13,476 nucleotides of DNA from an uncultured Clostridia bacterium (GCA_945931735.1 CAMEPN010000016.1:1-13476); one strand, 5' to 3'. Shown: positions 1 to 7,955, numbered from the stretch's first letter. Notes: generated by a model not told the origin, from the sequence alone. Numbers and translations are program-made.

Positions 1-1985
1 TCGCCCTCGTTGAGGGAAACGGCGCGCAGACCCATCTTGCGGACATTCTTGTATTCGGAGAGCCTTGTGCGCTTTATCATGCCGTTTTTGGTGATACAGA
101 TAAAGTACTTATTCTCCGCAAAGTCCATTGTGGTCATCATTGCGGCAACTCTTTCGCCCTCGGAAAGCTGGAGCAGATTTACTATATTCATTCCGCGCGA
201 CTGCTTGCTGCCTTCGGGGATCTCGTAGCACTTCATGCGGAACATATTGCCCTTGTTCGTGATATAGAGAATATTTTCATGCGACGACGCGATGAACATA
301 TTCTCGACGAAATCCTCCTCGCGCTGCTTCATGCCGCTTACGCCTCTGCCGCCGCGCTTCTGGATATTGTACACCTCGACGGGCTGGCGCTTGACATAGC
401 CGAGATTTGTATAGGTAACAACGCAGTCCTCCTCGGGGATAAGATCCTCAATATCCACCTCGCCGCTGACCGGCTCGATAGCAGTCCTGCGCTCGTCGCC
501 GTACTTTTTCTTCATAACGGCAAGCTCGTCGCCAATAACCTTAAGGAGTTTATTGTTATCTGCGAGCAGCTCGAGCATTTCCTTGATAAGCGCGCGTTTT
601 TCGGTGAGTTCATCTTCGACCTTGCTCTTTTCCATTCCCGTGAGGGCGCCCAAGCGCATCTGCACGATTGCGTCAGCCTGCGCCTCGGAGAGCGAGTAGG
701 TATGCTCCTCGAAAAATCCCGTCTGCGAAACGTCGATATTCCTAAAGCGCTCAATAAGGCGCTCCTTGCCCTCTGGGATACTCTTACTGCTTCTCAGTAT
801 CGCGATAACCTCGTCGATAAAATCAATAGCGAGCAGGAAGCCCTCAAGGATATGAGCGCGCTCCTGTGCCTTCTCGAGATCATATTTCGTTCTTCTGGTA
901 ACGACGTCTACCTGATGGTCAAGGTACAGCTCGAGCATATTTTTCAGCGTGAGTATCTTCGGCTCGCCGTTTACCAGCGCGAGCATGATAACTCCTACCG
1001 TATCTTGCAGTTGAGTATAGCTATACAGCTTGTTAAGTACAACATTCGCGTTTGCGTCGCGCTTCAGTTCGATTACAATGCGCATACCATTTCTGTCCGA
1101 CTCGTCGCGCAGAGCGGAAATGCCCTCAACACGCTTGTCGCGGACAAGGTCGCCGATATTCGCAAGCAGGCGCGCCTTGTTCACCATATACGGTATCTCG
1201 TCAACAATAATTCTCGTATGAGAATTTTCCTCGACAATATTAGCCCTGCCGCGGAGGATTATCTTTCCTCTTCCGGTATAATATGCGGAGCGGATACCGC
1301 TGTAACCCATTATAATGCCGCCCGTCGGGAAATCGGGGCCTTTTATGCAGGTCATAAGCTCCTCAACGGAAACGTCGCGGTTGTCAATCATCATGAGCAG
1401 CGCGTCGATTACCTCGCCGAGATTATGCGGCGGGATATTTGTCGCCATGCCGACAGCAATACCGTTACTTCCATTTACAAGCAGATTTGGAAATCTTGAG
1501 GGAAGAACAACAGGCTCAAGCAGCTTATCGTCGTAGTTTGTTGTGAAATCCACGACCTTTTTATTGATGTCCGCGGTCATTTCGTTGGACATTTTCGCAA
1601 GTCTAGCCTCGGTATAACGGTAAGCCGCAGGCGGGTCGCCGTCGACGGAGCCGAAGTTTCCGTGTCCGTCGATAAGCGGGTATCTCATTGAGAAGTCCTG
1701 CGCAAGCCTTACGAGCGCGTCGTAAACGGACGCGTCGCCGTGGGGGTGATATTTACCGAGAACCTCGCCGACGGTGTATGCGCACTTTCTGAACGGCTTG
1801 TCCGCGGTATTTCCCGCCTCGTTCATCGTGTAGATGATACGCCTGTGAACAGGCTTCAATCCGTCGCGCACATCTGGTAACGCGCGCGAAGTTATAACTG
1901 CCATCGAATATTCGATGAAAGAGAGCTTCATCGTTTCTTCGAGGTCAATATCATGCAGCTTTTCCTGGCTGAAATCTATATCCAT
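1..1985 (-). CDS. gyrA: DNA gyrase subunit A, 3' end cut by window edge
   Basis: This is the breakage-reunion subunit of DNA gyrase, which pairs with GyrB to introduce negative supercoils. The reading frame is open from ATG 1985-1983 to the left edge, giving 661 complete codons. The family is usually 800-850 residues, so the last propeller blades are missing. A GGAGGA ribosome site lies just upstream of the ATG. The N-terminus reads DGLKPVHRR. The catalytic tyrosine is Tyr124 in RYTEARL. The quinolone-contact region reads [11 protein letters not shown], with Ala85 and Asp89 at the E. coli Ser83 and Asp87 positions. The GyrA box is QKRGGRG at residues 542-548 (342-362), so the enzyme should wrap DNA and supercoil, which argues against ParC. 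It is the last gene of a gyrB-(YcxB-like)-gyrA unit, 22 bases after the preceding stop. Identity is certain. Confidence 0.97.
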   Translation of the reverse strand, partial: MDIDFSQEKLHDIDLEETMKLSFIEYSMAVITSRALPDVRDGLKPVHRRIIYTMNEAGNTADKPFRKCAYTVGEVLGKYHPHGDASVYDALVRLAQDFSMRYPLIDGHGNFGSVDGDPPAAYRYTEARLAKMSNEMTADINKKVVDFTTNYDDKLLEPVVLPSRFPNLLVNGSNGIAVGMATNIPPHNLGEVIDALLMMIDNRDVSVEELMTCIKGPDFPTGGIIMGYSGIRSAYYTGRGKIILRGRANIVEENSHTRIIVDEIPYMVNKARLLANIGDLVRDKRVEGISALRDESDRNGMRIVIELKRDANANVVLNKLYSYTQLQDTVGVIMLALVNGEPKILTLKNMLELYLDHQVDVVTRRTKYDLEKAQERAHILEGFLLAIDFIDEVIAILRSSKSIPEGKERLIERFRNIDVSQTGFFEEHTYSLSEAQADAIVQMRLGALTGMEKSKVEDELTEKRALIKEMLELLADNNKLLKVIGDELAVMKKKYGDERRTAIEPVSGEVDIEDLIPEEDCVVTYTNLGYVKRQPVEVYNIQKRGGRGVSGMKQREEDFVENMFIASSHENILYITNKGNMFRMKCYEIPEGSKQSRGMNIVNLLQLSEGERVAAMMTTMDFAENKYFICITKNGMIKRTRLSEYKNVRKMGLRAVSLNEG

Positions 1986-2007
1986 TTTTCCTCCAAACTA
2001 CCTTCTG

Positions 2008-2649
2008 TCAGTTGCCCTCAAGCTTTTCCGTAAGAAGATCGCGTGTCTTTTCCTCCTGCTCCGCCGTAAGGCACCGCTTAGGAAAGCAGTATATCTGCCG
2101 CCTGTTGAACACAAGCAGCAGCGATTCGTCGTTTTCCGTAAAATTAAGAAGGTCCTCGTCGAACTTAAATACGCTTTTCAGCGGGGAAATAATTTCCTTG
2201 TCGGCGTCCTCGTCTATCTGGACGTTCACTTCGTTGACTTTAGGCTTAATTACCGTTTCAAGCTCTATCCTGTCGGGATAAATCGCGGCGGTATATTCCT
2301 CGGGGTTCATATCCTTTAGCGCCTCGATGGTTTTCTTACGCGCGCGCTTTTTGTCCGTAATGCTGTAAACAAAACCGAAGCCGCAGAAAAGCAGCGCGGC
2401 GTATGCAAATACAGAGGTCGGATTTAATATTATTGCGGCAATAACCGCACAGGTGAGCAGCGCGTAAGCTATTATGGAAATAAGCCCTTTTTTCGAGGCA
2501 TAGCGCTGCTGAAAGGTTTTCATCGCGCCGTCTATTTCGTCGAGCGTATTGTCGTAGCTGAACGATACGACAGGCTCTGCGGGGACATTTTTCTCCCCGC
2601 CCTCAAGCTCGTCGATATCGGGTAAAAGACCTTTAGAAATAATGACCAC
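2008..2649 (-). CDS. YcxB-like two-helix membrane protein between gyrB and gyrA
   Basis: A 213-residue protein of unknown function. Residues 1-55 are polar and probably cytoplasmic. Two hydrophobic helices lie at about 56-75 and 79-97, separated by an NPTS turn and followed by a basic KKRARKK stop-transfer stretch. Residues about 118-212 resemble the YcxB-like C-terminal domain, a beta-rich cytosolic module ending in a FPKR...LTAEQEE...LL segment. That family call comes from pattern memory and has no assigned biochemistry. The start is GTG at 2649-2647, eight bases after the gyrB stop. A GAGGG motif abuts the GTG with almost no spacing, and an in-frame stop lies just upstream, so either initiation is poor or an ATT a few codons in is used. 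It is cotranscribed with both gyrase genes, which are usually adjacent, so an insertion into the operon is inferred. Confidence 0.85.
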   Translation of the reverse strand: MVIISKGLLPDIDELEGGEKNVPAEPVVSFSYDNTLDEIDGAMKTFQQRYASKKGLISIIAYALLTCAVIAAIILNPTSVFAYAALLFCGFGFVYSITDKKRARKKTIEALKDMNPEEYTAAIYPDRIELETVIKPKVNEVNVQIDEDADKEIISPLKSVFKFDEDLLNFTENDESLLLVFNRRQIYCFPKRCLTAEQEEKTRDLLTEKLEGN

Positions 2650-2657
2650 CCCTCAAA

Positions 2658-4643
2658 TCAAATATCAAGATTTACCGCAAGCTTTGCGTTTGCTTCGATA
2701 AATTCGCGCCTCGGCTCAACCTTATCTCCCATGAGAATAGTCATGATCTCGTCTGCCTTAGCCGCGTCCTCGACGGAAACGCGGAGCATCGTGCGTGTTT
2801 CGGGATTCATTGTTGTTTCCCAAAGCTGCTCGGGATCCATCTCACCAAGACCTTTGTATCGCTGAACATCGGTCTTTCCGCCGTCTGCGCCTAGCTCTGC
2901 TATAAACTCATCGCGCTCCTCGTCGGAGAAAGCGTATCTTACCTGCTTTCCTCGCGAAACCTTAAACAGCGGAGGCTGTGCGATATACACATGACCCTGC
3001 TCCAGCAGCGGCCTCATAAAGCGGAAGAAGAACGTCAGCATGAGCGTTCTGATATGCATACCGTCGACATCGGCATCTGCCATGATGACAACTCGCCCAT
3101 AGCGGAGCTTTGTTATATCGAAATCCTCTGCAATTCCCGTTCCGAGCGCCTTTACAACCGGCGACAGCTTATCGTTATTGTAAACCTTGTCCGCGCGCGC
3201 CTTTTCTACGTTGAGCATTTTGCCCCACAGCGAAAGGATAGCCTGAAAGCGCCTGTCGCGGCCGCTCTTTGCGGAGCCGCCCGCAGAATCTCCCTCGACG
3301 ATATAAATTTCCGTCTTGGACGGGTCGCTTTCGGAGCAGTCGGCAAGCTTTCCGGGCAGACCGTTGCTGTCCATTATAGACTTGCGCTTTGCCTCCATTG
3401 CTTTCTTTGCCGCGTCGCGCGCCGCCTGGGAATTTATCGCCTTGTTCATGATTATCTGAGCAGTTTCGGGGTGTTCCTCGAAATAATAGGTGAGCTGCTC
3501 GACGGCGATTTTATATACAACGGGCTGAACCTCGGGGTTGCCGAGCTTTCCCTTTGTCTGACCCTCAAATTCGCACTCGGGGAGCTTTACGGAGATTATC
3601 GCGTTGATTGCCTCGCGTATAGCCTCGGGGCTGAAGCCGGTAAACGGCTTTTCTTCCTCGCCCTTCTTTGCGGACTTTTTCTTGACCTTATTTTTCTCGT
3701 TATTTTCCTTATAAGCCTTGGCGTAGTCGTTTATTACCTTGCTGAGCGCCTTTTTGAAGCCTATCTCATGCATACCGCCCTCGCCGGTGTGGATATTGTT
3801 CGCAAAGGAACGGAAAATCTCGCTGTTGAAGTCGGTGGTATACTGGAATGCGATTTCGACGTTGATATCGTTCAGCGTTCCGCTGAGATAAATTATATCG
3901 GGGTGGAGCACCTCTGCCCCGCGCTTTTTGTTGAGCCATTCGATATAGCTGCAAATTCCGCCCTCATACTGCATTACCTCGTTTACGGGGTTTTCCGCGT
4001 CGCGCAGGTCGTGCAGGTTTATTTTCAGACCCGCGTTGAGGAACGCCTGCTCGCGCAGCCTTTCCTGTAACGTTTCGTAGCTGAATACAGTGGTATGGAA
4101 TATCTCTCCGTCGGGCTTGAATGTTACCTGTGTTCCGGTATGGTCGGTCTGACCGATTATCTTGATAGGCTCCTTGTATTCGCCGCGGTCGAAGTGCTGG
4201 AAGTGGACGTTCTTACCGTCGTGTATCTCCACCTCAAGCCACTCGGACAGCGCATTTACGACGGAAGCGCCGACGCCGTGCAGACCGCCGGACACCTTAT
4301 ATCCTCCGCCGCCGAACTTACCGCCCGCATGGAGCACGGTAAACACGAGCGTAGCCGCAGATATCCCCTCGGAATGATTTATAGCGGTAGGCACGCCGCG
4401 CCCGTTATCTATTACGCGGATAACGTTGTCCGGCAGGATAGACACGTCTATCTCGGTGCAGTAGCCCGCCAGAGCCTCGTCTATCGCGTTATCGACTATC
4501 TCGTAAACGAGGTGATGCAGACCGCCCTCGCCCGTCGAGCCGATATACATACCGGGGCGCTTTCTTACAGGGTCAAGTCCCTTGAGCACCTGTATGTCGT
4601 CGGCGCCGTAATTCGCGTCCAATGCCTTTTCGTTTTCAGCCAT
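2658..4643 (-). CDS. gyrB: DNA gyrase subunit B
   Basis: This is the ATPase and TOPRIM subunit of gyrase, 661 residues from ATG 4643. That start is preferred over the upstream in-frame ATG at 4682 because GGAGGA sits 5-6 bases before it and the protein then begins MAENEKALDANYGADDIQVLKGL, as the family does. GHKL ATPase motifs: EIVDNA 48-53 (catalytic Glu48, Asn52), DNGRG 79-83, GGLHGVGASVVN 119-130. The transducer has GQTK 361-364, whose Lys contacts ATP. TOPRIM has Glu450 in VEGDSAGG and the metal-binding DADVD at 523-527. Residues about 313-333 form a lysine- and glutamate-rich stretch that looks longer than usual in the transducer. The QRDR reads ILSLWGKMLNVEKAR, where Pro would be expected instead of Ser471. 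First gene of the gyrase operon. Confidence 0.97.
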   Translation of the reverse strand: MAENEKALDANYGADDIQVLKGLDPVRKRPGMYIGSTGEGGLHHLVYEIVDNAIDEALAGYCTEIDVSILPDNVIRVIDNGRGVPTAINHSEGISAATLVFTVLHAGGKFGGGGYKVSGGLHGVGASVVNALSEWLEVEIHDGKNVHFQHFDRGEYKEPIKIIGQTDHTGTQVTFKPDGEIFHTTVFSYETLQERLREQAFLNAGLKINLHDLRDAENPVNEVMQYEGGICSYIEWLNKKRGAEVLHPDIIYLSGTLNDINVEIAFQYTTDFNSEIFRSFANNIHTGEGGMHEIGFKKALSKVINDYAKAYKENNEKNKVKKKSAKKGEEEKPFTGFSPEAIREAINAIISVKLPECEFEGQTKGKLGNPEVQPVVYKIAVEQLTYYFEEHPETAQIIMNKAINSQAARDAAKKAMEAKRKSIMDSNGLPGKLADCSESDPSKTEIYIVEGDSAGGSAKSGRDRRFQAILSLWGKMLNVEKARADKVYNNDKLSPVVKALGTGIAEDFDITKLRYGRVVIMADADVDGMHIRTLMLTFFFRFMRPLLEQGHVYIAQPPLFKVSRGKQVRYAFSDEERDEFIAELGADGGKTDVQRYKGLGEMDPEQLWETTMNPETRTMLRVSVEDAAKADEIMTILMGDKVEPRREFIEANAKLAVNLDI

Positions 4644-4693
4644 ATTTATCCTCCGTTGAGCAGTAAATCTTAAATGAACCATATATTATATAT

Positions 4694-4722
4694 AGTATAC
4701 CACAAAATCGCGATAATTTCAA
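4694..4722 (-). promoter_or_regulatory. Sigma-A promoter of the gyrB operon
   Basis: On the minus strand TTGAAA (4717-4722) is followed after exactly 17 bases by TATACT (4694-4699), and TG lies one base before the -10, making an extended -10 box. Transcription would start near 4687, about 44 bases before the gyrB ATG. It lies directly downstream of the remB terminator, so gyrase can be expressed independently of the dnaN-recF group. Supercoiling control of gyrase promoters is known in other bacteria, but nothing here proves it. Confidence 0.8.
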
Positions 4723-4801
4723 GTGTTTTATCCATTTGAGGGCTAAATATCCTCGGAAAAGCATTGTTTTTTTAGACAAAAAACACCGCACAAATATGTA
4801 C

Positions 4802-4837
4802 AAAAAAACCGCCGCAAATCATCGCGCGGCGGCGGTT
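4802..4837 (-). terminator. Rho-independent terminator after remB
   Basis: A perfect 9-bp GC-rich stem, AACCGCCGC (4829-4837 read on the minus strand) with GCGGCGGTT (4807-4815), encloses a 13-base loop and runs into a T tract (4802-4808 on the minus strand). It starts two bases after the remB stop codon. It should end the dnaN-yaaA-recF-remB transcript before gyrB. Confidence 0.88.
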
Positions 4838-4838
4838 A

Positions 4839-5093
4839 TCACATGATGTCGTTTTTCGCCCTTTTGTTTATCGTATCGTTTGAAACATTGGATATATAAA
4901 CGCTGTCGGAGCAGACTATAAAGCTTTTCGGCATATCCTCGGACACGTTCCGCACCAGCCCGCTTTTCTGGCATTTGTTCAGATAATCGGCGGTTATTCG
5001 GCTGACGGAGCATTCCTCAATGTCAAATATCCCTATGACATCGCAGCTCCTCACCGACACATCTCCCCCGAGGAAAAGATAAACATTTTTCAT
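4839..5093 (-). CDS. remB: RemB-like (DUF370) regulator
   Basis: A small 84-residue protein of the RemA/RemB DUF370 family. In Bacillus subtilis, RemA and RemB promote extracellular matrix (biofilm) gene expression, RemA as a DNA-binding protein; the role here is inferred from family and position. Recognisable features are the N-terminal YLFLGGDVSV strand, DVIGIFDIE, and KSFIVCSDSVYISNVSNDTINKRA, which correspond to the B. subtilis YaaB pattern IHLGDD...IVGIFD...KSIVV...YYSPLSSSTLKKRA. I chose ATG 5093 over the longer in-frame ATG at 5141 because it matches the family N-terminus and lies just after the recF stop (5095-5097), with an AGAGG site inside the end of recF. The recF-remB order is the conserved Firmicute arrangement. 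A strong terminator follows. Confidence 0.85.
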   Translation of the reverse strand: MKNVYLFLGGDVSVRSCDVIGIFDIEECSVSRITADYLNKCQKSGLVRNVSEDMPKSFIVCSDSVYISNVSNDTINKRAKNDIM

Positions 5094-5094
5094 A

Positions 5095-6222
5095 TCAGAC
5101 CTCTGTAAAGCATCCGTTTTCCGTCCGCCATGTCTTTCCATTTTTCAGCGCGGACAGGTCTTCAATATTACAACAAGTAATAAACACCTGAGATTTTTCA
5201 ATATTGTTTACAACATATCCCCTGCGGACAAAATCCAGCTCGCTCAGAATATCGTCCAGAATGACCACAGGACAGGTCTTGTTTCTTCGGCGTATAATTT
5301 CCGCTTCGGACAGCTTAAGGGCCAATGCGGCGCTTCTGAGCTGCCCCTGCGACGCAAACTCTCTCGCCGCCATTCCGTTGATAAAGAAATTCACGTCGTC
5401 GCGGTGAACTCCCGCAGTCGTATATCTGAGCTTCATCTCCGTTTCGAGATTTTTTGACAGCTCGTCGATATATTTATTATACAATTCGTTTACATTATCA
5501 AAATTAATACTGTCCGTCTTGAAAATTGAACTGTAATATTCCATTTCAAGCTTTTCCGCGCCGTCGGTAAGCTCTGAATAAATCCCCGAAGCATATTCCT
5601 TAAGGAACGCGAAATATTTGAGCCTGCCGTAGGTGACGTTTATCCCCTCGCTCGCGAGAACTCCGTCCCAGACGGAAAGCTGCGCGGCGAGCGCCTGCGG
5701 GTCTGTTGTATTGTTAAACGCGAGGATATTGTTACGCTGCTTTAGCCCCTTGTTATAACGCGCGAGCTTTTTCAGGTGAGTTTTCGTCTGCATGACCGCA
5801 ACGTCGTCGAGGTAATTCCGACGAAGCTCGGGCGCGCCCTTTATCAAATTAAGGTGTTCCGGTATAAAAACAACATATTTTAACACTCCGTATAATTCCG
5901 CAGCGTCTTTCATTTTCAGCCCGTTATATTTTACAGTAAGAACACCTTTACTTATAGTATAATCTATAATATTTTCACGCTCGGTATTATCATCTTTGAA
6001 ATAAAGCTGTATCACGACGTCGGCGCCGGGGTCGTCTGCGGGGATATACTGAGAAAAACGCACATGGCGGAAGCTGCCGCCAAGACAGACGGAAACAGCC
6101 TCCATGAGATTAGTCTTGCCCTGTGCGTTTTTTCCCACGAAGATATTCAGATTTTTGTCGAAATTCAGCTCCGCCTCTTTTATGTTGCGGAAGCCTCGTA
6201 TATACATTTTTGTGATATACAT
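5095..6222 (-). CDS. recF: DNA replication and repair protein RecF
   Basis: An SMC-like ABC ATPase that helps load RecA at single-stranded gaps with RecO and RecR. It is 375 residues, the usual length. Walker A is GKNAQGKT at 30-37. Other family blocks are MEAVSVC just after it and GVHRDD at 271-276. The ABC signature is SQGQLRS at 291-297, and Walker B VVILDDILSELD lies at 319-330. The ATG at 6222 directly follows the last base of the S4-protein stop codon (6223), so the two are probably translationally coupled. The N-terminus MYITKMYIRGFRNIKEAEL fits the family and supports this start over the internal Met6. Its place between the S4 gene and remB is typical of Firmicutes. Confidence 0.97.
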   Translation of the reverse strand: MYITKMYIRGFRNIKEAELNFDKNLNIFVGKNAQGKTNLMEAVSVCLGGSFRHVRFSQYIPADDPGADVVIQLYFKDDNTERENIIDYTISKGVLTVKYNGLKMKDAAELYGVLKYVVFIPEHLNLIKGAPELRRNYLDDVAVMQTKTHLKKLARYNKGLKQRNNILAFNNTTDPQALAAQLSVWDGVLASEGINVTYGRLKYFAFLKEYASGIYSELTDGAEKLEMEYYSSIFKTDSINFDNVNELYNKYIDELSKNLETEMKLRYTTAGVHRDDVNFFINGMAAREFASQGQLRSAALALKLSEAEIIRRRNKTCPVVILDDILSELDFVRRGYVVNNIEKSQVFITCCNIEDLSALKNGKTWRTENGCFTEV

Positions 6223-6471
6223 TTATTCGGGCTTGCTTTCTTCCTCGACAACGGCGTTCTCGTCGAGAGCGACCTTGTATTTCTTTCCCTTGAACTCAAT
6301 AACGTCGCCGGGCTTTATCTTCTTTCCTCTTTTTGTGCAGCATTCTCCGTTGACGTTGAACTCGCCGAGATCAATGAGTATGCGCGCTCTGGCTCCCGTT
6401 TCGGCAAGCCCCGCGAACTTCACGAGCTGGTCAAGCTTAATAAAAGGTGTGACTATTTTTATTTCTTCCAT
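6223..6471 (-). CDS. yaaA: S4-domain RNA-binding protein YaaA
   Basis: An 82-residue protein carrying an S4-type RNA-binding fold: IKLDQLVKFAGLAETGARARILIDLG is the helix-turn motif, and NVNGECCTKRGKKIKPGDVIEF the basic beta hairpin. The acidic tail (residues about 70-82, EENAVVEEESKPE-like) looks disordered. Proteins of this type sit between dnaN and recF in most Firmicutes; a link to ribosomal RNA or 50S assembly has been proposed for the family, but I see nothing here that fixes the target. The start at 6471 has an AAGGAAGG ribosome site 6-7 bases upstream. The stop codon abuts the recF start. In the sense used here YaaA is the B. subtilis dnaN-recF intergenic gene, not the E. coli peroxide-stress gene of the same name. 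Confidence 0.9.
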   Translation of the reverse strand: MEEIKIVTPFIKLDQLVKFAGLAETGARARILIDLGEFNVNGECCTKRGKKIKPGDVIEFKGKKYKVALDENAVVEEESKPE

Positions 6472-6514
6472 TTGTAACCTTCCTTGAGTAACTTATATTA
6501 TTTTATGTATTAAA

Positions 6515-7615
6515 TTATTTCAATCTCATCGGGAGCAGCAGGAACGTAAACTCTCTGCCCTCCATGGGGACAATTATTATCGGCGAAACAGAGGACTGCG
6601 TCATCTCCATTTTTACCATATCGGTATCCGCCGCCTTGAACGCGTCCATAAGGTATTTTGCGTTAAATCCTATAACGATAGGGTCGCCGTTGTATTTTAT
6701 CGCTATCTTGTCGCTTACCTTTCCGAGCGCGGTGGTGCAGCTCATGGAGAGGCTGTCGTCCGCAAATTCGCAGCGCACGGGGCACTTGTTCTTCTCGTTT
6801 ATTATCAGCATACAGCGGTCGAGCATTTCGATGACCTCGCGGCAGTTTACCTCCGCGCATATAGGTCTTTCTCCCTCGAGATGCTTTTTATAGGAAATAA
6901 ATTCTCCGTCGATAAGGCGGGAGATCATGGTATAGCTTCCGACCTCGAAGGATATCTGATTTTTATCTATACAGAGAGTAACTTCCTTATCACTTTCATC
7001 TGAGAGTATATGAGTTAATTCCTCAAGCGACTTCAGCGGAACTATAAATTCTATATTATCATAAACAACAGGCTCCTGCCTGAGCGCTATTCTAATTCCG
7101 TCGACCGCGACAACGTTGAGCATATTGTTATCTATCTCAAACTTGCAGCCCATGAGCGCGGGCTTGGAATCGTTGAGAGAGCAGGCGTATTTTGTCTGAT
7201 TTATCATGCTCTTAATCAGCTTCTGCGACATTGTGAAGCTGGTTTCGGGGTTTACTGAGGGAACGGTCGGATAATCCTCCGCGTTCATGCACATTACGGA
7301 AACCTCTGTGTCCCTGTTTACTATTACCGCCATATTCGAGGGGTCGCAGGAGAAGGTTATCTCGCCCGAGGGCATTTTTCTTATGATATCGCCCGCGATT
7401 TTCGCATTGACGATCGTGCTGCCGTCCTCCGCGCCGCTTACGGGTATTTCGGTTCTTATTCCTATATCAAGATCGTAGCCCGTGATCGTGAGCAGATCTC
7501 CTTCGAGCCGGAGCAGAACTCCCTCCAGCGCCGAGATCGTGCTTTTTGAAGCCGCAGCCTTTGATGTCGTAAGGACTGCGTTGAGCAGTATATCCTTTGG
7601 GCAGCTGAATTTCAT
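6515..7615 (-). CDS. dnaN: DNA polymerase III beta subunit (sliding clamp)
   Basis: The ring-forming processivity clamp that tethers the replicative polymerase and recruits clamp-binding proteins. It is 366 residues, the standard length. The start MKFSCPKDILLNAVLTTSKAAASK and the internal ISALEGVLLRLEGDLLTITGYDLDIGI block are diagnostic. The middle domain carries SLNDSKPALMGCKFEID and NVVAVDGIRIALR, and the C-terminus ends FTFLLLPMRLK, the conserved clamp terminus next to the peptide-binding pocket. AAAGGAG lies 8 bases upstream of the ATG. It leads the dnaN-yaaA-recF-remB unit and is separated from dnaA by the 364-base putative unwinding region. I found no convincing sigma-A promoter of its own, so partial read-through from dnaA is possible. 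Confidence 0.97.
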   Translation of the reverse strand: MKFSCPKDILLNAVLTTSKAAASKSTISALEGVLLRLEGDLLTITGYDLDIGIRTEIPVSGAEDGSTIVNAKIAGDIIRKMPSGEITFSCDPSNMAVIVNRDTEVSVMCMNAEDYPTVPSVNPETSFTMSQKLIKSMINQTKYACSLNDSKPALMGCKFEIDNNMLNVVAVDGIRIALRQEPVVYDNIEFIVPLKSLEELTHILSDESDKEVTLCIDKNQISFEVGSYTMISRLIDGEFISYKKHLEGERPICAEVNCREVIEMLDRCMLIINEKNKCPVRCEFADDSLSMSCTTALGKVSDKIAIKYNGDPIVIGFNAKYLMDAFKAADTDMVKMEMTQSSVSPIIIVPMEGREFTFLLLPMRLK

Positions 7616-7689
7616 TATAAAAACTCCTTTCTAAAACAAAACGAAATTTTTCCGAAGGAAAAATCAAACCAAAAAATAAGATTTAAATT

Positions 7690-7711
7690 TAATAATAATA
7701 ATAATAAAGGC
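7690..7711 (+). promoter_or_regulatory. Putative DnaA-trio element with GC spacer
   Basis: Six perfect TAA trinucleotides (7690-7707) are followed by one A and then GGC. Read 3' to 5' on the plus strand away from the boxes at 7712-7862, this gives repeated 3'-AAT-5', which fits the published DnaA-trio consensus 3'-(G/A)A(T/A)-5'. The strand and direction fit DnaA loading from the box cluster onto one strand towards dnaN. An ordinary AT microsatellite would look similar, so position and orientation carry the argument. Confidence 0.55.
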
Positions 7712-7862
7712 AGTTGAAACTGTGGATTTTCAGAAAAACGGCTTGTACATTGATTTCAAAGCGAATATTTTTTCAACACCGAATGTTGACAACAAAGTAA
7801 AATGTGAAAAAAACTCCGATTTTTCAACGTTATGTTGAAAACCAATAAAAAGATGTTGATAA
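7712..7862. repeat. DnaA-box-like cluster, dnaA-dnaN side
   Basis: Nine-mers related to TTTTCAACA and TTATCCACA: GTTTCAACT (minus, 7712-7720), AAATCCACA (minus, 7721-7729), TTTTCAACA (plus, 7770-7778), TTGTCAACA (minus, 7784-7792), TTTTCAACG (plus, 7821-7829), TTTTCAACA (minus, 7833-7841) and TTATCAACA (minus, 7854-7862). The last differs from the canonical TTATCCACA by one base. The first two directly adjoin the GC spacer and trio. Assignment to DnaA is inferred from position and resemblance. Confidence 0.65.
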
Positions 7863-7897
7863 TTCGGGCAGAAAACGCCGTTTTTTGCCGCAGCCTC

Positions 7898-7955
7898 CCC
7901 AAAAATAAAGGCAATCATTTAGGAGCAAGAATTATCCCTTTCCTAAAGCAATTGC
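7898..7955 (-). terminator. Possible weak terminator after dnaA
   Basis: An imperfect hairpin starts about 24 bases after the dnaA stop. Arms GCAAT and TTTAGGA (minus strand, 7941-7955 with an internal TGC) pair with TCCTAAA and ATTGC (7911-7924), enclosing a 16-base loop. The minus strand then reads CTTTATTTTT. The stem is AT-rich and broken by a small internal loop, so it may only attenuate transcription into dnaN. The plus-strand side is also T-rich. Confidence 0.35.

Noticed and set aside
279..1499. Long open frame (406 codons) on the plus strand
   Set aside because: It is antisense to gyrA, which has full family identity in the minus-strand frame. The encoded protein has no recognisable domain, and no ribosome site was seen.
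2991..4070. Plus-strand open frame of 359 codons, with another at 4095-4673
   Set aside because: Both are antisense shadows of gyrB. GyrB motifs are continuous on the other strand.
4644..4682. Upstream in-frame ATG extending gyrB by 13 residues
   Set aside because: The added residues (MVHLRFTAQRRIN) do not resemble the family N-terminus and would begin almost at the predicted transcription start; the inner ATG has GGAGGA.
4765..4785. T-rich/A-rich inverted repeat TGTTTTTT/AAAAAACA as a second terminator before gyrB
   Set aside because: The stem has a single G-C pair and no T run follows it in either direction; the GC-rich hairpin at 4807-4837 already explains termination.
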